Source: Aurantiacibacter arachoides | Lineage (GTDB): Bacteria; Pseudomonadota; Alphaproteobacteria; Sphingomonadales; Sphingomonadaceae | Assembly: GCF_009827335.1 (NCBI RefSeq) | Contig: NZ_WTYH01000001.1 | Span: forward strand, 186,001-250,000 | Length of the DNA stretch: 64,000 bases | Direction of reading: 5' to 3' | Shown here: positions 33,843-42,706 of the stretch, one piece after another | Layout: the number at the start of each line of letters is the position of its first letter | Numbering within the stretch: the stretch's first letter is position 1 | Program-made: the position numbers and the translations under genes | The notes under the pieces: model-generated | What the model was told of the DNA's origin: nothing | The model's database searches: none | The model's input: the letters and a program-made list of their open reading frames with translations, nothing else

Positions 33843-34585
33843 GCGAACAGGCCATGAGCGAGAAAGTCAGCTTCGGGTACGAAGATGTCGCACCGGACGA
33901 AAAGACGCGGCGCGTGGGCGGCGTGTTTTCCAGCGTGGCGGCCAAATACGATATCATGAACGATGCCATGTCGGGCGGGATGCACCGGTTGTGGAAGGAC
34001 CAGTTCGTGCGCCGCGTGAAACCGCAGCCCGGCGAGGCCGTGCTCGACATGGCGGGCGGCACCGGCGACATCGCCTTTCGCATGGCTGCGAGGGGCGCCG
34101 AGGTGGTGGTGGCCGACATCAACCAGGACATGCTCGACGTCGGCATCGAGCGGGCAATGGCGCGCGGCATAGATGGCCTGTCGTGGTCCTGCCAGAATGC
34201 CGAGCGACTGAGCTATCCCGATCGCCAGTTCGACGCCTACACAATCGCCTTCGGCATCCGCAACGTCACCGACATCCCCAGGGCCCTGCGCGAAGCGCAC
34301 CGGGTGCTGAAATACGGCGGGCGGTTCTTCTGCCTGGAATTTTCCACCATGACCTTTCCCGGCATGAAGGAAGCCTACGACTTCTACAGCCACAAGCTGG
34401 TGCCCCGGATCGGCAAGGCCGTGGCAGGCGACGAGGAGAGCTATCGCTACCTGGTCGAGAGCATCCGCCGTTTCCCGCCCATGGCCGAATTCGAAGGCAT
34501 GATCCGCACCGCCGGATTTGCCCGAACCAGGGTAGAGCCGATCATGGGCGGACTGGTGGCTATCCATTCGGGGTGGAAGATCTAA
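33839..34585 (+). CDS. ubiE: Demethylmenaquinone/ubiquinone methyltransferase UbiE
   Basis: SAM-dependent C-methyltransferase of ubiquinone synthesis, 248 residues. Motifs: FGYEDVAPDEKTRRVGGVFSSVAAKYDIMND at the N-terminus, SAM-binding LDMAGGTGDIAF, the FGIRNVTDIPRALREAHRVLKYGGRF stretch and the C-terminal GGLVAIHSGWK. A second ATG (MSEKVSF) five codons in is also possible. A long perfect inverted repeat separates it from ubiB, its pathway partner. Confidence 0.96.
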   Translation: MSEQAMSEKVSFGYEDVAPDEKTRRVGGVFSSVAAKYDIMNDAMSGGMHRLWKDQFVRRVKPQPGEAVLDMAGGTGDIAFRMAARGAEVVVADINQDMLDVGIERAMARGIDGLSWSCQNAERLSYPDRQFDAYTIAFGIRNVTDIPRALREAHRVLKYGGRFFCLEFSTMTFPGMKEAYDFYSHKLVPRIGKAVAGDEESYRYLVESIRRFPPMAEFEGMIRTAGFARTRVEPIMGGLVAIHSGWKI

Positions 34586-34625
34586 GTGGCGTCTGTTCGC
34601 TCCGCACTACGTGCTGCGCTGCGCC

Positions 34626-34705
34626 CGGCACCGGCCCGCTCCCCCACCCGGCCACCCATGGCATTATCCTGTAGGGTGGCCGGGTGGGGGAGCGGGCCGG
34701 TGCCG
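34626..34705. repeat. Perfect 32-bp inverted repeat between ubiE and ubiB
   Basis: The left arm (34626-34657) begins CGGCACCGGCCCGCTCCCCC and is the exact reverse complement of the right arm (34674-34705). The loop is 16 bases (34658-34673). There is no T run, so it does not look like a terminator; more likely it is a palindromic repeat element or an RNA-processing structure in the operon. Confidence 0.9.
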
Positions 34706-34728
34706 ATCGAGCGGTCAGGCGAGCAAAA

Positions 34729-36285
34729 ATGACGCGGCCGTCCACCCATATCTGGCGGCTCCTTACCTGGGGCCGCACGCTGGCGCGGCACGGCGCGCTG
34801 CGCGGGATCGAGCGTGATCCCAACACGCCCCCGCCAGTCAAGCGCATCGCGCGGCTGGCACGGCTGGGCACCTTTCCGCCGGCCGAGCCCGACTATGCCG
34901 GCGCCTTTCGCGCCATCGGCCCTGCTGCGATCAAGCTTGGCCAGACGCTGGCGACACGGCCAGACCTGGTGGGAGAGGACGCCGCAAGGAACCTGCTCAG
35001 CCTGCAGGACAGCCTGCCGCCGGTCCCCTATGCGGCCATCAGGCAAGAGATCGAGCGCAGTTTCGAACGGCCGGTCGAACAGCTCTTCACCAGCGTCGAT
35101 CCCGTGCCGGTCGGCGCCGCCAGCATCGCGCAGGTGCACCGTGCCGTCACCACCGATGGCCGCGACGTGGCGATCAAGGTGGTGCGCCCCGGCATCCGCG
35201 AGAAGTTCGCGCACGATATCGCCACCTATGAATGGGCTGCCGCGCATGTGGAGGCGATGGGCGGTGAAGCGGCGCGGCTGCGCCCTGCGCTCACCATCGC
35301 CAATTTCAAGCGCTGGACCAACAGCGAGCTCGACCTGCGGCGCGAGGCGGCCTCGGCCTCCGAACTTGCCGATCACATGCGCGGGGTGGATGGCTACTGC
35401 ATCCCCGGTATCGACTGGGATCGCACCAACGGCCGCGTGCTGACGATCGAGTGGATCGACGGCATCAAGATTTCCGATCGCGACGCGCTGGTGGCGGCAG
35501 GTCACGACCTGCCCGATCTCGCCCGGCGGCTGGTGCTGGCCTTCCTGACCCAAGCGATCAGCGCTGGTTTCTTCCATGCCGACATGCACCAGGGCAACCT
35601 GTTCGTGAAGGCCGACGGCACCATCGTGGCCATCGATTTCGGCATCATGGGCCGTATTGATCGGCGCGCGCGGCAGTGGCTGGCGGAAATCCTCTACGGC
35701 CTGACCGTGGGCGATTACCGCCGCGTCGCGGAAATCCATTTCGAGGCGCAATACGTGCCGTCCTACCATTCGGTGGACGAGTTCGCGACTGCCCTGCGCG
35801 CCGTGGGCGAACCGATGCGCGGCAAGCCGGTTTCCGAACTCAGCGTCGGCCAGATGCTGGACGGCCTGTTCGCCATCACCCGCGACTTCGACATGCAGAC
35901 CCAGCCGCACCTGCTGCTGCTGCAAAAGACGATGGTCATGGTCGAAGGCATCGCCACCAGCCTCGATCCGTCGATCAACATGTGGGACGTTTCCGCGCCC
36001 TTCGTGCGCAGCTGGATCCGTGACGAGCTGGGACCGGAGGCCGCGCTGGCCGATCGCCTGCGCACGGATTTCGACACCCTGCTGCGCCTGCCCGAACTGG
36101 TCCGACGTATCGAGGACGCCTATCCGCCCAAGGGCGCCGCGCCCGAGCCGCCGCCACTGCCCGCCATCGAACTGGTGTGGGAACGCCGCCGCCGCGAAGG
36201 CAGCGCGTGTCTGGGGTATGCTGTCGCGGCGCTCGCAGGGGGCGCAGTGGTCTACGGGGGAATTTGGGCAGGGTGGCTCGGATAA
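34729..36285 (+). CDS. ubiB: Ubiquinone biosynthesis kinase-like protein UbiB
   Basis: Atypical ADCK/UbiB-family kinase-like ATPase needed for ubiquinone synthesis, 518 residues. KxGQ motif in AIKLGQTLATRPDL, ATP-binding ASIAQVHRAVTTDGRDVAIKVVRPG, catalytic-loop HADMHQGNLFV and metal-binding AIDFGIMGRID are intact. One C-terminal membrane segment (LGYAVAALAGGAVVYGGIWAGWL). ATG 34729 lies 24 bases after the 32-bp inverted repeat. It overlaps the next gene by 13 bp. Confidence 0.95.
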   Translation: MTRPSTHIWRLLTWGRTLARHGALRGIERDPNTPPPVKRIARLARLGTFPPAEPDYAGAFRAIGPAAIKLGQTLATRPDLVGEDAARNLLSLQDSLPPVPYAAIRQEIERSFERPVEQLFTSVDPVPVGAASIAQVHRAVTTDGRDVAIKVVRPGIREKFAHDIATYEWAAAHVEAMGGEAARLRPALTIANFKRWTNSELDLRREAASASELADHMRGVDGYCIPGIDWDRTNGRVLTIEWIDGIKISDRDALVAAGHDLPDLARRLVLAFLTQAISAGFFHADMHQGNLFVKADGTIVAIDFGIMGRIDRRARQWLAEILYGLTVGDYRRVAEIHFEAQYVPSYHSVDEFATALRAVGEPMRGKPVSELSVGQMLDGLFAITRDFDMQTQPHLLLLQKTMVMVEGIATSLDPSINMWDVSAPFVRSWIRDELGPEAALADRLRTDFDTLLRLPELVRRIEDAYPPKGAAPEPPPLPAIELVWERRRREGSACLGYAVAALAGGAVVYGGIWAGWLG

Positions 36286-37394
36286 AGGGACGCATCCGGC
36301 GCAGGCCGGCCGACTGGGATCGCTTCGCGCAGTGGGCGCCGGGCGCGGCTATGCTGATGCTGGCCGTGATCGCGGCGCTGCTGCTGGGCGCTGCGCTGAC
36401 GGAGCGGTCCGCCATCCACGACGCGCCGCGCGCTCCCGCCGTCGCTGCTCCGGCTTCGACCGTGACCACGGCAGCCGCCACGCGCGATACTGATCTGCAG
36501 CTCTACGATGTCATCGCCGCGCGGGTTCGTGCAGGGGATGGCTATTATCGCGCGGCGGTGGAGGAACAGCGGGCGCGCGGCTTTCCCGTGCGCCCCGGAC
36601 TGGCGGTGCGGCTGCCGACGCTGGCCCACGTGCACGCCGCGATCGGGCCTTATGGCCTGATGGTGCTAGCCGCGCTGCTCGGCGTGGGCACGCTCGTCGC
36701 CTGGCATTACCGGCTGCGCGACGTCGCAGGCACTGGCGGACGGCTGCGGATCATCCTGCTGCTGGTGGTAATCGGCGCGGTCACGGGGCTGAAGCCGCAA
36801 TACCTTGCGCTGCACGAGGTCTGGTCGGGTCTGTTGATTGCGTTGGCGCTGGGTCTCTATCGCCCGAACCGCTGGTGGCCCGCCGTGCTGGCGGGCGCCC
36901 TGGCGCTGGCGGTGCGGGAACTGGCGCTGCCCTTTGCGCTGCTGATGGGTGCGCTCGCCCTCCTGCGCGGCAATCGGGGGGAGGCGCTGGCATGGGGCGC
37001 AGTGGTGCTGCTCTTCGGCGCGGCGCTGGCAGGCCATCTTGCCGAGGTCGCCCGTTTCACCACGCCTGCCGACCCTGCCAGCCCGAGCTGGTTCGCCCTG
37101 CGCGGTATCGGCGGCGTGACCTCCAACGTGGTCCTCTCCAGCCCGCTGCACCTGCTGCCGGGCTGGCTCGCCGCGCCGCTGGCCTTGCTGCCGCTGCTCG
37201 GCTGGGCCGGCTGGCGCACGCGCTTTGGCGAGACGGGCTTTCTGTTGACGCTGGGCTACGCGCTGCTGTTCGCCGTGGCCGGGCGTGACAACAACTTCTA
37301 CTGGGCGCTGATGGTGATGCCGGTGTGGTTCGTCGGCCTCGCCTTTGTGCCGCGTGCGCTGGCGAGCCTGTGGGCCTCCGCCCGCGGGAACTGA
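36273..37394 (+). CDS. Polytopic membrane protein, first of two tandem paralogues
   Basis: About 373 residues from GTG 36273, which overlaps ubiB by 13 bp. One N-terminal helix (GAAMLMLAVIAALLLGAAL) is followed by a soluble segment DLQLYDVIAARVRAGDGYYRAAVEEQR...PVRPGLAVRLPTLAHVHAAIG, then about eight hydrophobic helices with ALGLYRPNRWWPAVLAGALALAVRELALPFALL. The next gene codes for the same architecture with the same motifs. The form recalls GT-C-like membrane glycosyltransferases, but no catalytic motif proves it. Function unknown. Confidence 0.75.
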   Translation: MARIKGRIRRRPADWDRFAQWAPGAAMLMLAVIAALLLGAALTERSAIHDAPRAPAVAAPASTVTTAAATRDTDLQLYDVIAARVRAGDGYYRAAVEEQRARGFPVRPGLAVRLPTLAHVHAAIGPYGLMVLAALLGVGTLVAWHYRLRDVAGTGGRLRIILLLVVIGAVTGLKPQYLALHEVWSGLLIALALGLYRPNRWWPAVLAGALALAVRELALPFALLMGALALLRGNRGEALAWGAVVLLFGAALAGHLAEVARFTTPADPASPSWFALRGIGGVTSNVVLSSPLHLLPGWLAAPLALLPLLGWAGWRTRFGETGFLLTLGYALLFAVAGRDNNFYWALMVMPVWFVGLAFVPRALASLWASARGN

Positions 37395-37406
37395 AGAACG
37401 CGGGAC

Positions 37407-38540
37407 ATGGGGCGCGAGAACTTGGGAGCAGGGCGCTTCTGGCACGATCCGGTCGGCTGGAGCGAGGCGCGCCCGCACCCGCTCGCCCGCCTGCCGCGAT
37501 GGGCGGCATGGCTTGCGCTTGCGCTGTTGGCTGTCAGCTTGGTCTGGGCGGCTTTCGCGGCAACTCCTGCGGGCGGCCCGGACGCTGCGGTTGCCACGTC
37601 GGACACAAGCGCTGGCGAGGGCGGGAGCCAGGGCGATCTTGCACTCTACGCGCGCATTTCCGGCCGGGTCATGGCGGGCGAGGATTACTATGCCGCCGCC
37701 GTCGCGGAGCAGCGCGCGGGCAATTATCCGGTCCGTCCCGCCGTCACCGTGCGCCTGCCGACGCTTGCCCTGCTGCATGGCTGGATCGGGATCGAGGGCA
37801 CGGGGCTGCTGCTGAAACTGCTCTGGCCGCTGGCGGCAATCGCGCTGATGCTGCGGCTGCGCGGCCAGCTCGCAGGGCCGGAGCGGATCGCCTGCGGTGT
37901 CTTCGCCATGCTGGGCGGCGCGGCGGCGGCGATCCCCTTGGCGCCGCTGATCCACGAATTGCCCGCCGGGCTGCTGCTCACCCTGGCACTCGCGCTCTAT
38001 CGGCCGGATCGCTGGTGGCCCGCACTCGTCTGCGCTGCCATGGCGCTGGCCTTTCGCGAGCTTGCCGCGCCCTTCGTCGCGCTGTGGTTCGTGCTGGCGC
38101 TGTGGCAGCGCCGGGCGGGTGAAGCCGCGGCGGTGCTGGGCGTGCTGGTGCTGTTCTCTCTTGCCATGACCCTGCACGCGCAAGGGGTGGCAGCGGAGGT
38201 CCAGCCGGATGACCGCGCATCGCAAGGGTGGAGCGGGCTGGCCGGCCCGATGCTGCCGCTTGCCGCGCTGGCGAACCTCAGCGCATTGCTGCTGCTTCCG
38301 CACTGGCTCGCCGCGCCGCTGGCGATTCTGCCGCTCGCCGGCTGGCTGGGCCTCGGCGGGCGGAGCGGGCTTTTTGCAGGGCTGTGGTTCACAGGGTTCC
38401 TCGCCGCGATGGCGCTGTTCGCACGGCCGGAGAATTTCTATTGGGCGCAGGTGCTGCTGCCCGCCTACCTTGCCGGCTTCGCCTTCGTGCCGCGGGCAAT
38501 CGCTGATCTCGCCCGGGCGGCTGGACTAAAGCATTCTTAA
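37407..38540 (+). CDS. Polytopic membrane protein, second tandem paralogue
   Basis: 377 residues, 12 bp after its paralogue. Shared motifs include DLALYARISGRVMAGEDYYAAAVAEQR, YPVRPAVTVRLPTLALLHGWIG, ALALYRPDRWWPALVCAAMALAFRELAAPFVAL, LPHWLAAPLAILPLAGW, and a C-terminal NFYWAQVLLPAYLAGFAFVPRAIADL. The N-terminus is cytoplasmic and precedes one helix and a short extracytoplasmic segment. Same operon as ubiE, ubiB, coaBC and dut. No function is assigned. Confidence 0.75.
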   Translation: MGRENLGAGRFWHDPVGWSEARPHPLARLPRWAAWLALALLAVSLVWAAFAATPAGGPDAAVATSDTSAGEGGSQGDLALYARISGRVMAGEDYYAAAVAEQRAGNYPVRPAVTVRLPTLALLHGWIGIEGTGLLLKLLWPLAAIALMLRLRGQLAGPERIACGVFAMLGGAAAAIPLAPLIHELPAGLLLTLALALYRPDRWWPALVCAAMALAFRELAAPFVALWFVLALWQRRAGEAAAVLGVLVLFSLAMTLHAQGVAAEVQPDDRASQGWSGLAGPMLPLAALANLSALLLLPHWLAAPLAILPLAGWLGLGGRSGLFAGLWFTGFLAAMALFARPENFYWAQVLLPAYLAGFAFVPRAIADLARAAGLKHS

Positions 38541-38552
38541 CCATCATTTGCC

Positions 38553-40373
38553 ATGGCGCAGCCTTGGACTAATAACGGCGAAGCGATTTTGCCACTGCAG
38601 CACATGACCCCGGAGGGAGAGACGATTCAGCCCCTTGGCCAACCCCTTGCCCATCCGCGCATCCTGCTTGTCGTCGGGGGCGGTATCGCTGCCTACAAGT
38701 CGTGCGAACTGGTCCGCCTGGCGAAAAGGGGCGGGGCAGAGGTGACCTGCGTTCTGACCGATGGCGGGGCGCAGTTCGTCACCCCAATGGCGCTTGCCGC
38801 GCTGTCGGGCAACCAGGTCCACACCAGCCTGTGGGACCTGAAGAACGAGGCCGAGATCGGCCACATCCAGCTTTCGCGCGAGGCCGACCTCGTGGTCATA
38901 TGCCCCGCCACCGCCGACCTGATGGCCAGGATGGCGGCAGGCATCGCCGACGACCTTGCCACCACGCTGATCCTCGCCACCAATCGCCCGGTGATGGCGG
39001 TCCCGGCGATGAACGTGAAGATGTGGCAGCACGACGCGACGGTGCACAACGTCGAGGTCCTGCGATCGCGCGGGATCACGGTGATAGAGCCCGACATGGG
39101 CGACATGGCCTGCGGCGAGTTCGGCCCCGGCCGCCTGCCCGAACCCGAAGCGGTTTGGGTGGAGATCGCCGGCGCGCTGGGGCTCGACGCCGGTGCCGCG
39201 AGCGCCGATATCGCCGCCTACCTCGCCCGCCGGTACAACGCGCCCGACTACGGCGAAGACGAGGATTACGAGGAAGATCCCGCTCCTTCGGGCGGTGCCA
39301 GCATGGGCGGAATGCTCGGCTCGCTGATCCAGCGCGCCACGCCGCACTGGGCGCAGAGCGCAGAAGCGGCCGAGGAGGACGAATACGAGGGGATGGACCT
39401 GCCCGATGGCCTCGTGGAAGGCCCCGACCTGCCCGAACCCGACTATTCGGGTTTCGGCGGCCTGATGGCCAAGAAGGGCAGCGCCACCGCCGCTCCGCCG
39501 ACGGACCGCGAAGCGATCAACCACCAGGTCAACGCCCGCCAGGCCGCGCCGCAACCGTTCGAAGGGGAGGAGGCCGCCGCGCCGGTTGCTCCCATGGCGA
39601 GCCCGATGGCCTTTGCGCACAGCGACCCCGTGGATTCGCGCGCGGAGCTTTCGCTTGTGCCGGCATTGGACGCCTTCGATCCGCTGGCCGGACAGCCCGG
39701 CTTCGATCAGGACGTGGAGCATCGCCCGCTCTACGGTCGCCACGTCCTCGTCACCGCCGGGCCCACGCATGAGCCTATCGACCCGGTGCGTTATCTCGCC
39801 AACCGATCGAGCGGCAAGCAGGGCTATGCCATCGCCGCCGCCGCCGCTGCCGCCGGCGCGCGCGTCACGCTGGTATCGGGGCCGGTCCATCTGCGCACGC
39901 CGCTGGGCGTGGATCGCATCGATGTGGGGTCCGCACAGGAAATGGCGGACGCCGTGCGCGAGGCGATGCCGGCGGACGTTGCCATCATGGTCGCGGCCGT
40001 CGCCGACTGGCGCCCGCGCGACTACATCGGCGAGAAGATCAAGAAGCGCGGCTCCGCCCCGCCGGCGCTGATCCTCACCGAGAACCCCGATATCCTTGCC
40101 AGCGTGGCGGCCAGCGCCAATCGGCCGGAACTGCTGATCGGCTTCGCGGCAGAAACCGGCAACGTGGTCGAAAACGCGCGCAAGAAGCGCAAGAGCAAGG
40201 GCGTCGACTGGATCGTCGCCAACGATGTCTCGGGCGACGTGATGGGCGGAGAGGACAACGAGGTCCACCTTGTGCGCGAAGGCATGGTCGAGAAGTGGGA
40301 CGAAATGACCAAGCAGGACGTGGCGATGAAGCTGGTGCTGCAGGTCGCCGACAGGTTGAAGGTGAATGCCTGA
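38553..40373 (+). CDS. coaBC: Bifunctional CoaBC (Dfp) with a long acidic linker
   Basis: Joins cysteine to phosphopantothenate and decarboxylates the product in coenzyme A synthesis. At 606 residues it is far longer than the usual roughly 400. CoaC part: GGGIAAYKS, catalytic H104 (GHIQLS), PAMNVKMW at 151-158 and C187 ([10 protein letters not shown]). Residues about 212-392 form a linker rich in Glu, Asp, Pro and Ala that looks disordered. The CoaB part begins [18 protein letters not shown], with [21 protein letters not shown] and KIKK. Both enzyme halves look intact. Confidence 0.93.
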   Translation: MAQPWTNNGEAILPLQHMTPEGETIQPLGQPLAHPRILLVVGGGIAAYKSCELVRLAKRGGAEVTCVLTDGGAQFVTPMALAALSGNQVHTSLWDLKNEAEIGHIQLSREADLVVICPATADLMARMAAGIADDLATTLILATNRPVMAVPAMNVKMWQHDATVHNVEVLRSRGITVIEPDMGDMACGEFGPGRLPEPEAVWVEIAGALGLDAGAASADIAAYLARRYNAPDYGEDEDYEEDPAPSGGASMGGMLGSLIQRATPHWAQSAEAAEEDEYEGMDLPDGLVEGPDLPEPDYSGFGGLMAKKGSATAAPPTDREAINHQVNARQAAPQPFEGEEAAAPVAPMASPMAFAHSDPVDSRAELSLVPALDAFDPLAGQPGFDQDVEHRPLYGRHVLVTAGPTHEPIDPVRYLANRSSGKQGYAIAAAAAAAGARVTLVSGPVHLRTPLGVDRIDVGSAQEMADAVREAMPADVAIMVAAVADWRPRDYIGEKIKKRGSAPPALILTENPDILASVAASANRPELLIGFAAETGNVVENARKKRKSKGVDWIVANDVSGDVMGGEDNEVHLVREGMVEKWDEMTKQDVAMKLVLQVADRLKVNA

Positions 40374-40839
40374 CGTCGCCCCTCGCCGCGTGGCGGTGCA
40401 GATCAAACGCCTGCCCCACGGGGAGGGGCTCGCGCTGCCCGTCTATGCCACTGCCGGCGCGGCGGGCATGGACGTGGTCAGCGCCGTGGCCGCCACCATC
40501 CGCCCCGGCGAACGGCACGCGGTGGCGACAGGCTTCGCGCTCGCCATTCCCGATGGCTTCGAGATACAGGTGCGCCCGCGCTCGGGCCTTGCGCTGAAGC
40601 ATGGCATCACCGTGCCCAATGCGCCCGGCACCATCGATTCCGATTACCGCGGCGAACTGAAGGTAATCCTCATCAACCACGGCCCGGACCCCTTCGTGAT
40701 CGAACGCGGCGACCGCGTGGCGCAGCTGGTGCTTGCGCCCGTGACACAGGCGGCATGGAACGAGGTCGAGGACCTTGCCGATACCGCGAGAGGCGCGGGC
40801 GGATTTGGCTCGACGGGGGGGCACGCGCGCCTCGGTTGA
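40366..40839 (+). CDS. dut: Deoxyuridine 5'-triphosphate nucleotidohydrolase
   Basis: Trimeric dUTPase that keeps uracil out of DNA and supplies dUMP; 157 residues. The five motifs are present: [48 protein letters not shown] and the C-terminal GAGGFGSTG. The ATG lies inside the end of coaBC (8-bp overlap). It closes the eamA-ubiE-ubiB-coaBC-dut run before a hairpin. Confidence 0.96.
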   Translation: MPDVAPRRVAVQIKRLPHGEGLALPVYATAGAAGMDVVSAVAATIRPGERHAVATGFALAIPDGFEIQVRPRSGLALKHGITVPNAPGTIDSDYRGELKVILINHGPDPFVIERGDRVAQLVLAPVTQAAWNEVEDLADTARGAGGFGSTGGHARLG

Positions 40840-40845
40840 ACGAAC

Positions 40846-40874
40846 GAAGGGCGAGCCGATGCGGCCCGCCCTTC
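40846..40874. terminator. Terminator after dut
   Basis: GAAGGGCG pairs with CGCCCTTC (8 bp), with a further CCG/CGG pairing inside. It lies between convergent genes; the T tail is short on both sides. Confidence 0.6.
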
Positions 40875-40904
40875 TATCCGGGGGGCTGGACCCGGATATG
40901 CGGT

Positions 40905-41450
40905 TCAGCGCTGGCGCACGGCGCGATCGAAGGACCAGGCCGCGCTGCCCCACAGCAGGGCGAGAAAGGCGAGCAGGCCCCATTCCACCCCGTGCCCCGG
41001 CATGGTCTGCGTGGCAATGACGCCGACCGCCGGCTGGCCCACGGCGATCGCGCCGGTGATCCAGCGCATGGCGGCAGGGCGAAAGCGCGCCACCAGCGAA
41101 AGCACGATCCCGCCCAGCACCATGAAGAAGAAGAACTGGTTCACCCACTCATCATCACCGATGATGCCGACGGCGGCATTGATCCACATGGTGAAAAAGG
41201 CCGTGAAGCCGCCGAGCAGGTAACCGGCGCGCTCCTGTCCGCCGCGGGCCAGCCGCACGGCGAGCTCCACCACGCCGCCGAGGAACCCGAGCAGCACGGC
41301 GGCAAACACGAAGTCGCTGGCCGTCCACAGCACGCCGGGTGCGTCGAACTGCATGGCCAGGGCGGGAAGCAGCAACAGCGCGGCGAGGCTGCCCCAGCCG
41401 GCGATGCGCCAGCCGTTGGTGAACTTGCGGTGGATAGTGGTCATCTGCAT
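40905..41450 (-). CDS. Small polytopic membrane protein next to a membrane-bound regulator
   Basis: 181 residues, five or six hydrophobic helices (AGWGSLAALLLLPALAM; FVFAAVLLGFLGGVVELAV; AGYLLGGFTAFFTMWINAAVGIIG; FFFFMVLGGIVLSLVA; WGLLAFLALLWGSAAW). The aromatic FFFF stretch and the WINAAVGIIGDD motif are notable. ATG 41450 has GGAG four bases upstream. It is transcribed divergently from the winged-helix regulator at 41567, its likely controller. Not a family I can name with certainty. Confidence 0.75.
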   Translation of the reverse strand: MQMTTIHRKFTNGWRIAGWGSLAALLLLPALAMQFDAPGVLWTASDFVFAAVLLGFLGGVVELAVRLARGGQERAGYLLGGFTAFFTMWINAAVGIIGDDEWVNQFFFFMVLGGIVLSLVARFRPAAMRWITGAIAVGQPAVGVIATQTMPGHGVEWGLLAFLALLWGSAAWSFDRAVRQR

Positions 41451-41490
41451 TGTCTCCGTTTGCTGACCGGCCAGTGCCTCGCTTGCGTGC

Positions 41491-41518
41491 TGAGCGGCAT
41501 GAGCAATTCGTGAGCAAT
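41491..41518. promoter_or_regulatory. Candidate operator with TGAGCAAT direct repeats
   Basis: TGAGCAAT at 41500-41507 and 41511-41518 is repeated with an 11-bp spacing, and a further TGAGC occurs at 41491. OmpR/PhoB-type domains commonly bind direct repeats one helical turn apart. The site lies in the gap between the divergent regulator and membrane protein genes. Confidence 0.5.
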
Positions 41519-41566
41519 GGCTGAAAACCTTCCCACCCGGCACCAGGCTGGATAGGACACCCGGCA

Positions 41567-42643
41567 ATGGCGGATCGCACCACCCCCCCTCTCGCCTATC
41601 GCTTCGGTGGCTACGAGCTCAACGTGACGGATCGCCGCCTCAGCCGTGGCGGTGCGCCGGTCGAGCTTGGCAGCCGCTATTTCGATGCGCTGGCCCTGCT
41701 GGTGGCTGAGGGCGGGGCGCTGGTATCCAAGGACCGCTTCATGGACGAGGTGTGGCGCGGCATTCCGGTTACCGACGAGGCATTGACCCAGTGCATCCGC
41801 ACCCTGCGCCGCGCATTGGGAGACGATGCCGCGAACCCCCGCTTCATCCGCACGGTGCCCAAGCACGGTTATCGCTTCGTAGGTGAACTGGAAGACACAG
41901 GCGAGCCCGTGGACAGCGATTCGCGGCCTGCGCTGTCGGAGCCGGATTCATCGGCGGCGGAGCCTGCCGTGCAGGGGGCGCTCTCCCTGCCATCGCGCGT
42001 GGCCGGGGCGACCACGCTGGCGGGGCTTGTCGCCGGTGTGCTGGCGGGGCTGGTCTATGGCGTCGTTGCGGGGACCGGCGGGGGCGGGGGCGTGCTGGTG
42101 CTCGCCGCGCTGGTCGGTGCGCTCGGCCTGCTGGCCGGGGCCGGCGTCGGCGCTGGCACGGCGGCGGCGCTGGCCTGGCGCGGGCGGGCGGACCTGTTCG
42201 TGCTGCCCGCGGCGGCGCTTGGGGGTCTGGCCATCGGCGCGATCGGGTCGCTGCTCGGGCGCGAAGGCGTCGGACTGATGGGCGCACGCGCGCTCGGCCA
42301 CGTCGCCGGCGGGTTCGAGGGAATGCTGCTCGGCCTCGCCTGCGGGCTTGTGGCATGGCTGGCGTTTGGCGGCCATTCGCGCGCCCGGGTTTTGGGAAGC
42401 GCGGTGGTGCTGGGGGCGCTGGCGGGCCTCGCCGTCCACCTGGCGCGCGGGACCTTGCTGGCGGGATCGCTGTGGAGCCTGCAACGCGGCCTTCCCGGGG
42501 TAGAGCTGGCGATGGAGCGGCTCGGCGTGCTCACCGGCGGGGCGACGCTCAGCGCGGCGGCGCTGGGTATCCTGACGATTGCGGAAGGGGCCGCCTTCGT
42601 GCTGGCGACGGCGCTGGCCGCACTGGCGGTTCGCCGGCCCTAA
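41567..42643 (+). CDS. OmpR-type winged-helix regulator fused to a polytopic membrane domain
   Basis: 358 residues. The N-terminal Trans_reg_C domain (about 10-105: YRFGGYELNVTDRRLSRGG, LVSKDRFMDEVWRGIPVTDEALTQCIRTLRRALGD, FIRTVPKHGYRFVG) resembles CadC/ToxR regulators. After a short linker, residues from about 140 to the end form seven or eight Gly/Ala/Leu-rich membrane helices. CadC-type proteins normally have one helix and a periplasmic sensor, so a fully polytopic sensor part is unusual. Probably a one-component membrane regulator; it faces a divergent membrane protein gene. Confidence 0.8.
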   Translation: MADRTTPPLAYRFGGYELNVTDRRLSRGGAPVELGSRYFDALALLVAEGGALVSKDRFMDEVWRGIPVTDEALTQCIRTLRRALGDDAANPRFIRTVPKHGYRFVGELEDTGEPVDSDSRPALSEPDSSAAEPAVQGALSLPSRVAGATTLAGLVAGVLAGLVYGVVAGTGGGGGVLVLAALVGALGLLAGAGVGAGTAAALAWRGRADLFVLPAAALGGLAIGAIGSLLGREGVGLMGARALGHVAGGFEGMLLGLACGLVAWLAFGGHSRARVLGSAVVLGALAGLAVHLARGTLLAGSLWSLQRGLPGVELAMERLGVLTGGATLSAAALGILTIAEGAAFVLATALAALAVRRP

Positions 42644-42652
42644 ATATGCCAA

Positions 42653-42683
42653 GGGCGGACTTTCCATGCCGGAAAGCCCGCCC
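42653..42683. terminator. Terminator between convergent genes
   Basis: GGGCGG-a-CTTTCC pairs with GGAAAG-c-CCGCCC around an ATGCC loop (12 pairs, one mismatch). It lies between the regulator gene and the DUF4136 gene. Confidence 0.7.
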
Positions 42684-42706
42684 CGATCATCTTGTCCTTG
42701 CCTGCG

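Noticed and set aside
36666..38303. A 545-codon minus-strand frame across the tandem membrane proteins
   Set aside because: Gln/Arg-rich antisense shadow; the plus-strand paralogues share conserved sequence, which shows that they are the coding strand.
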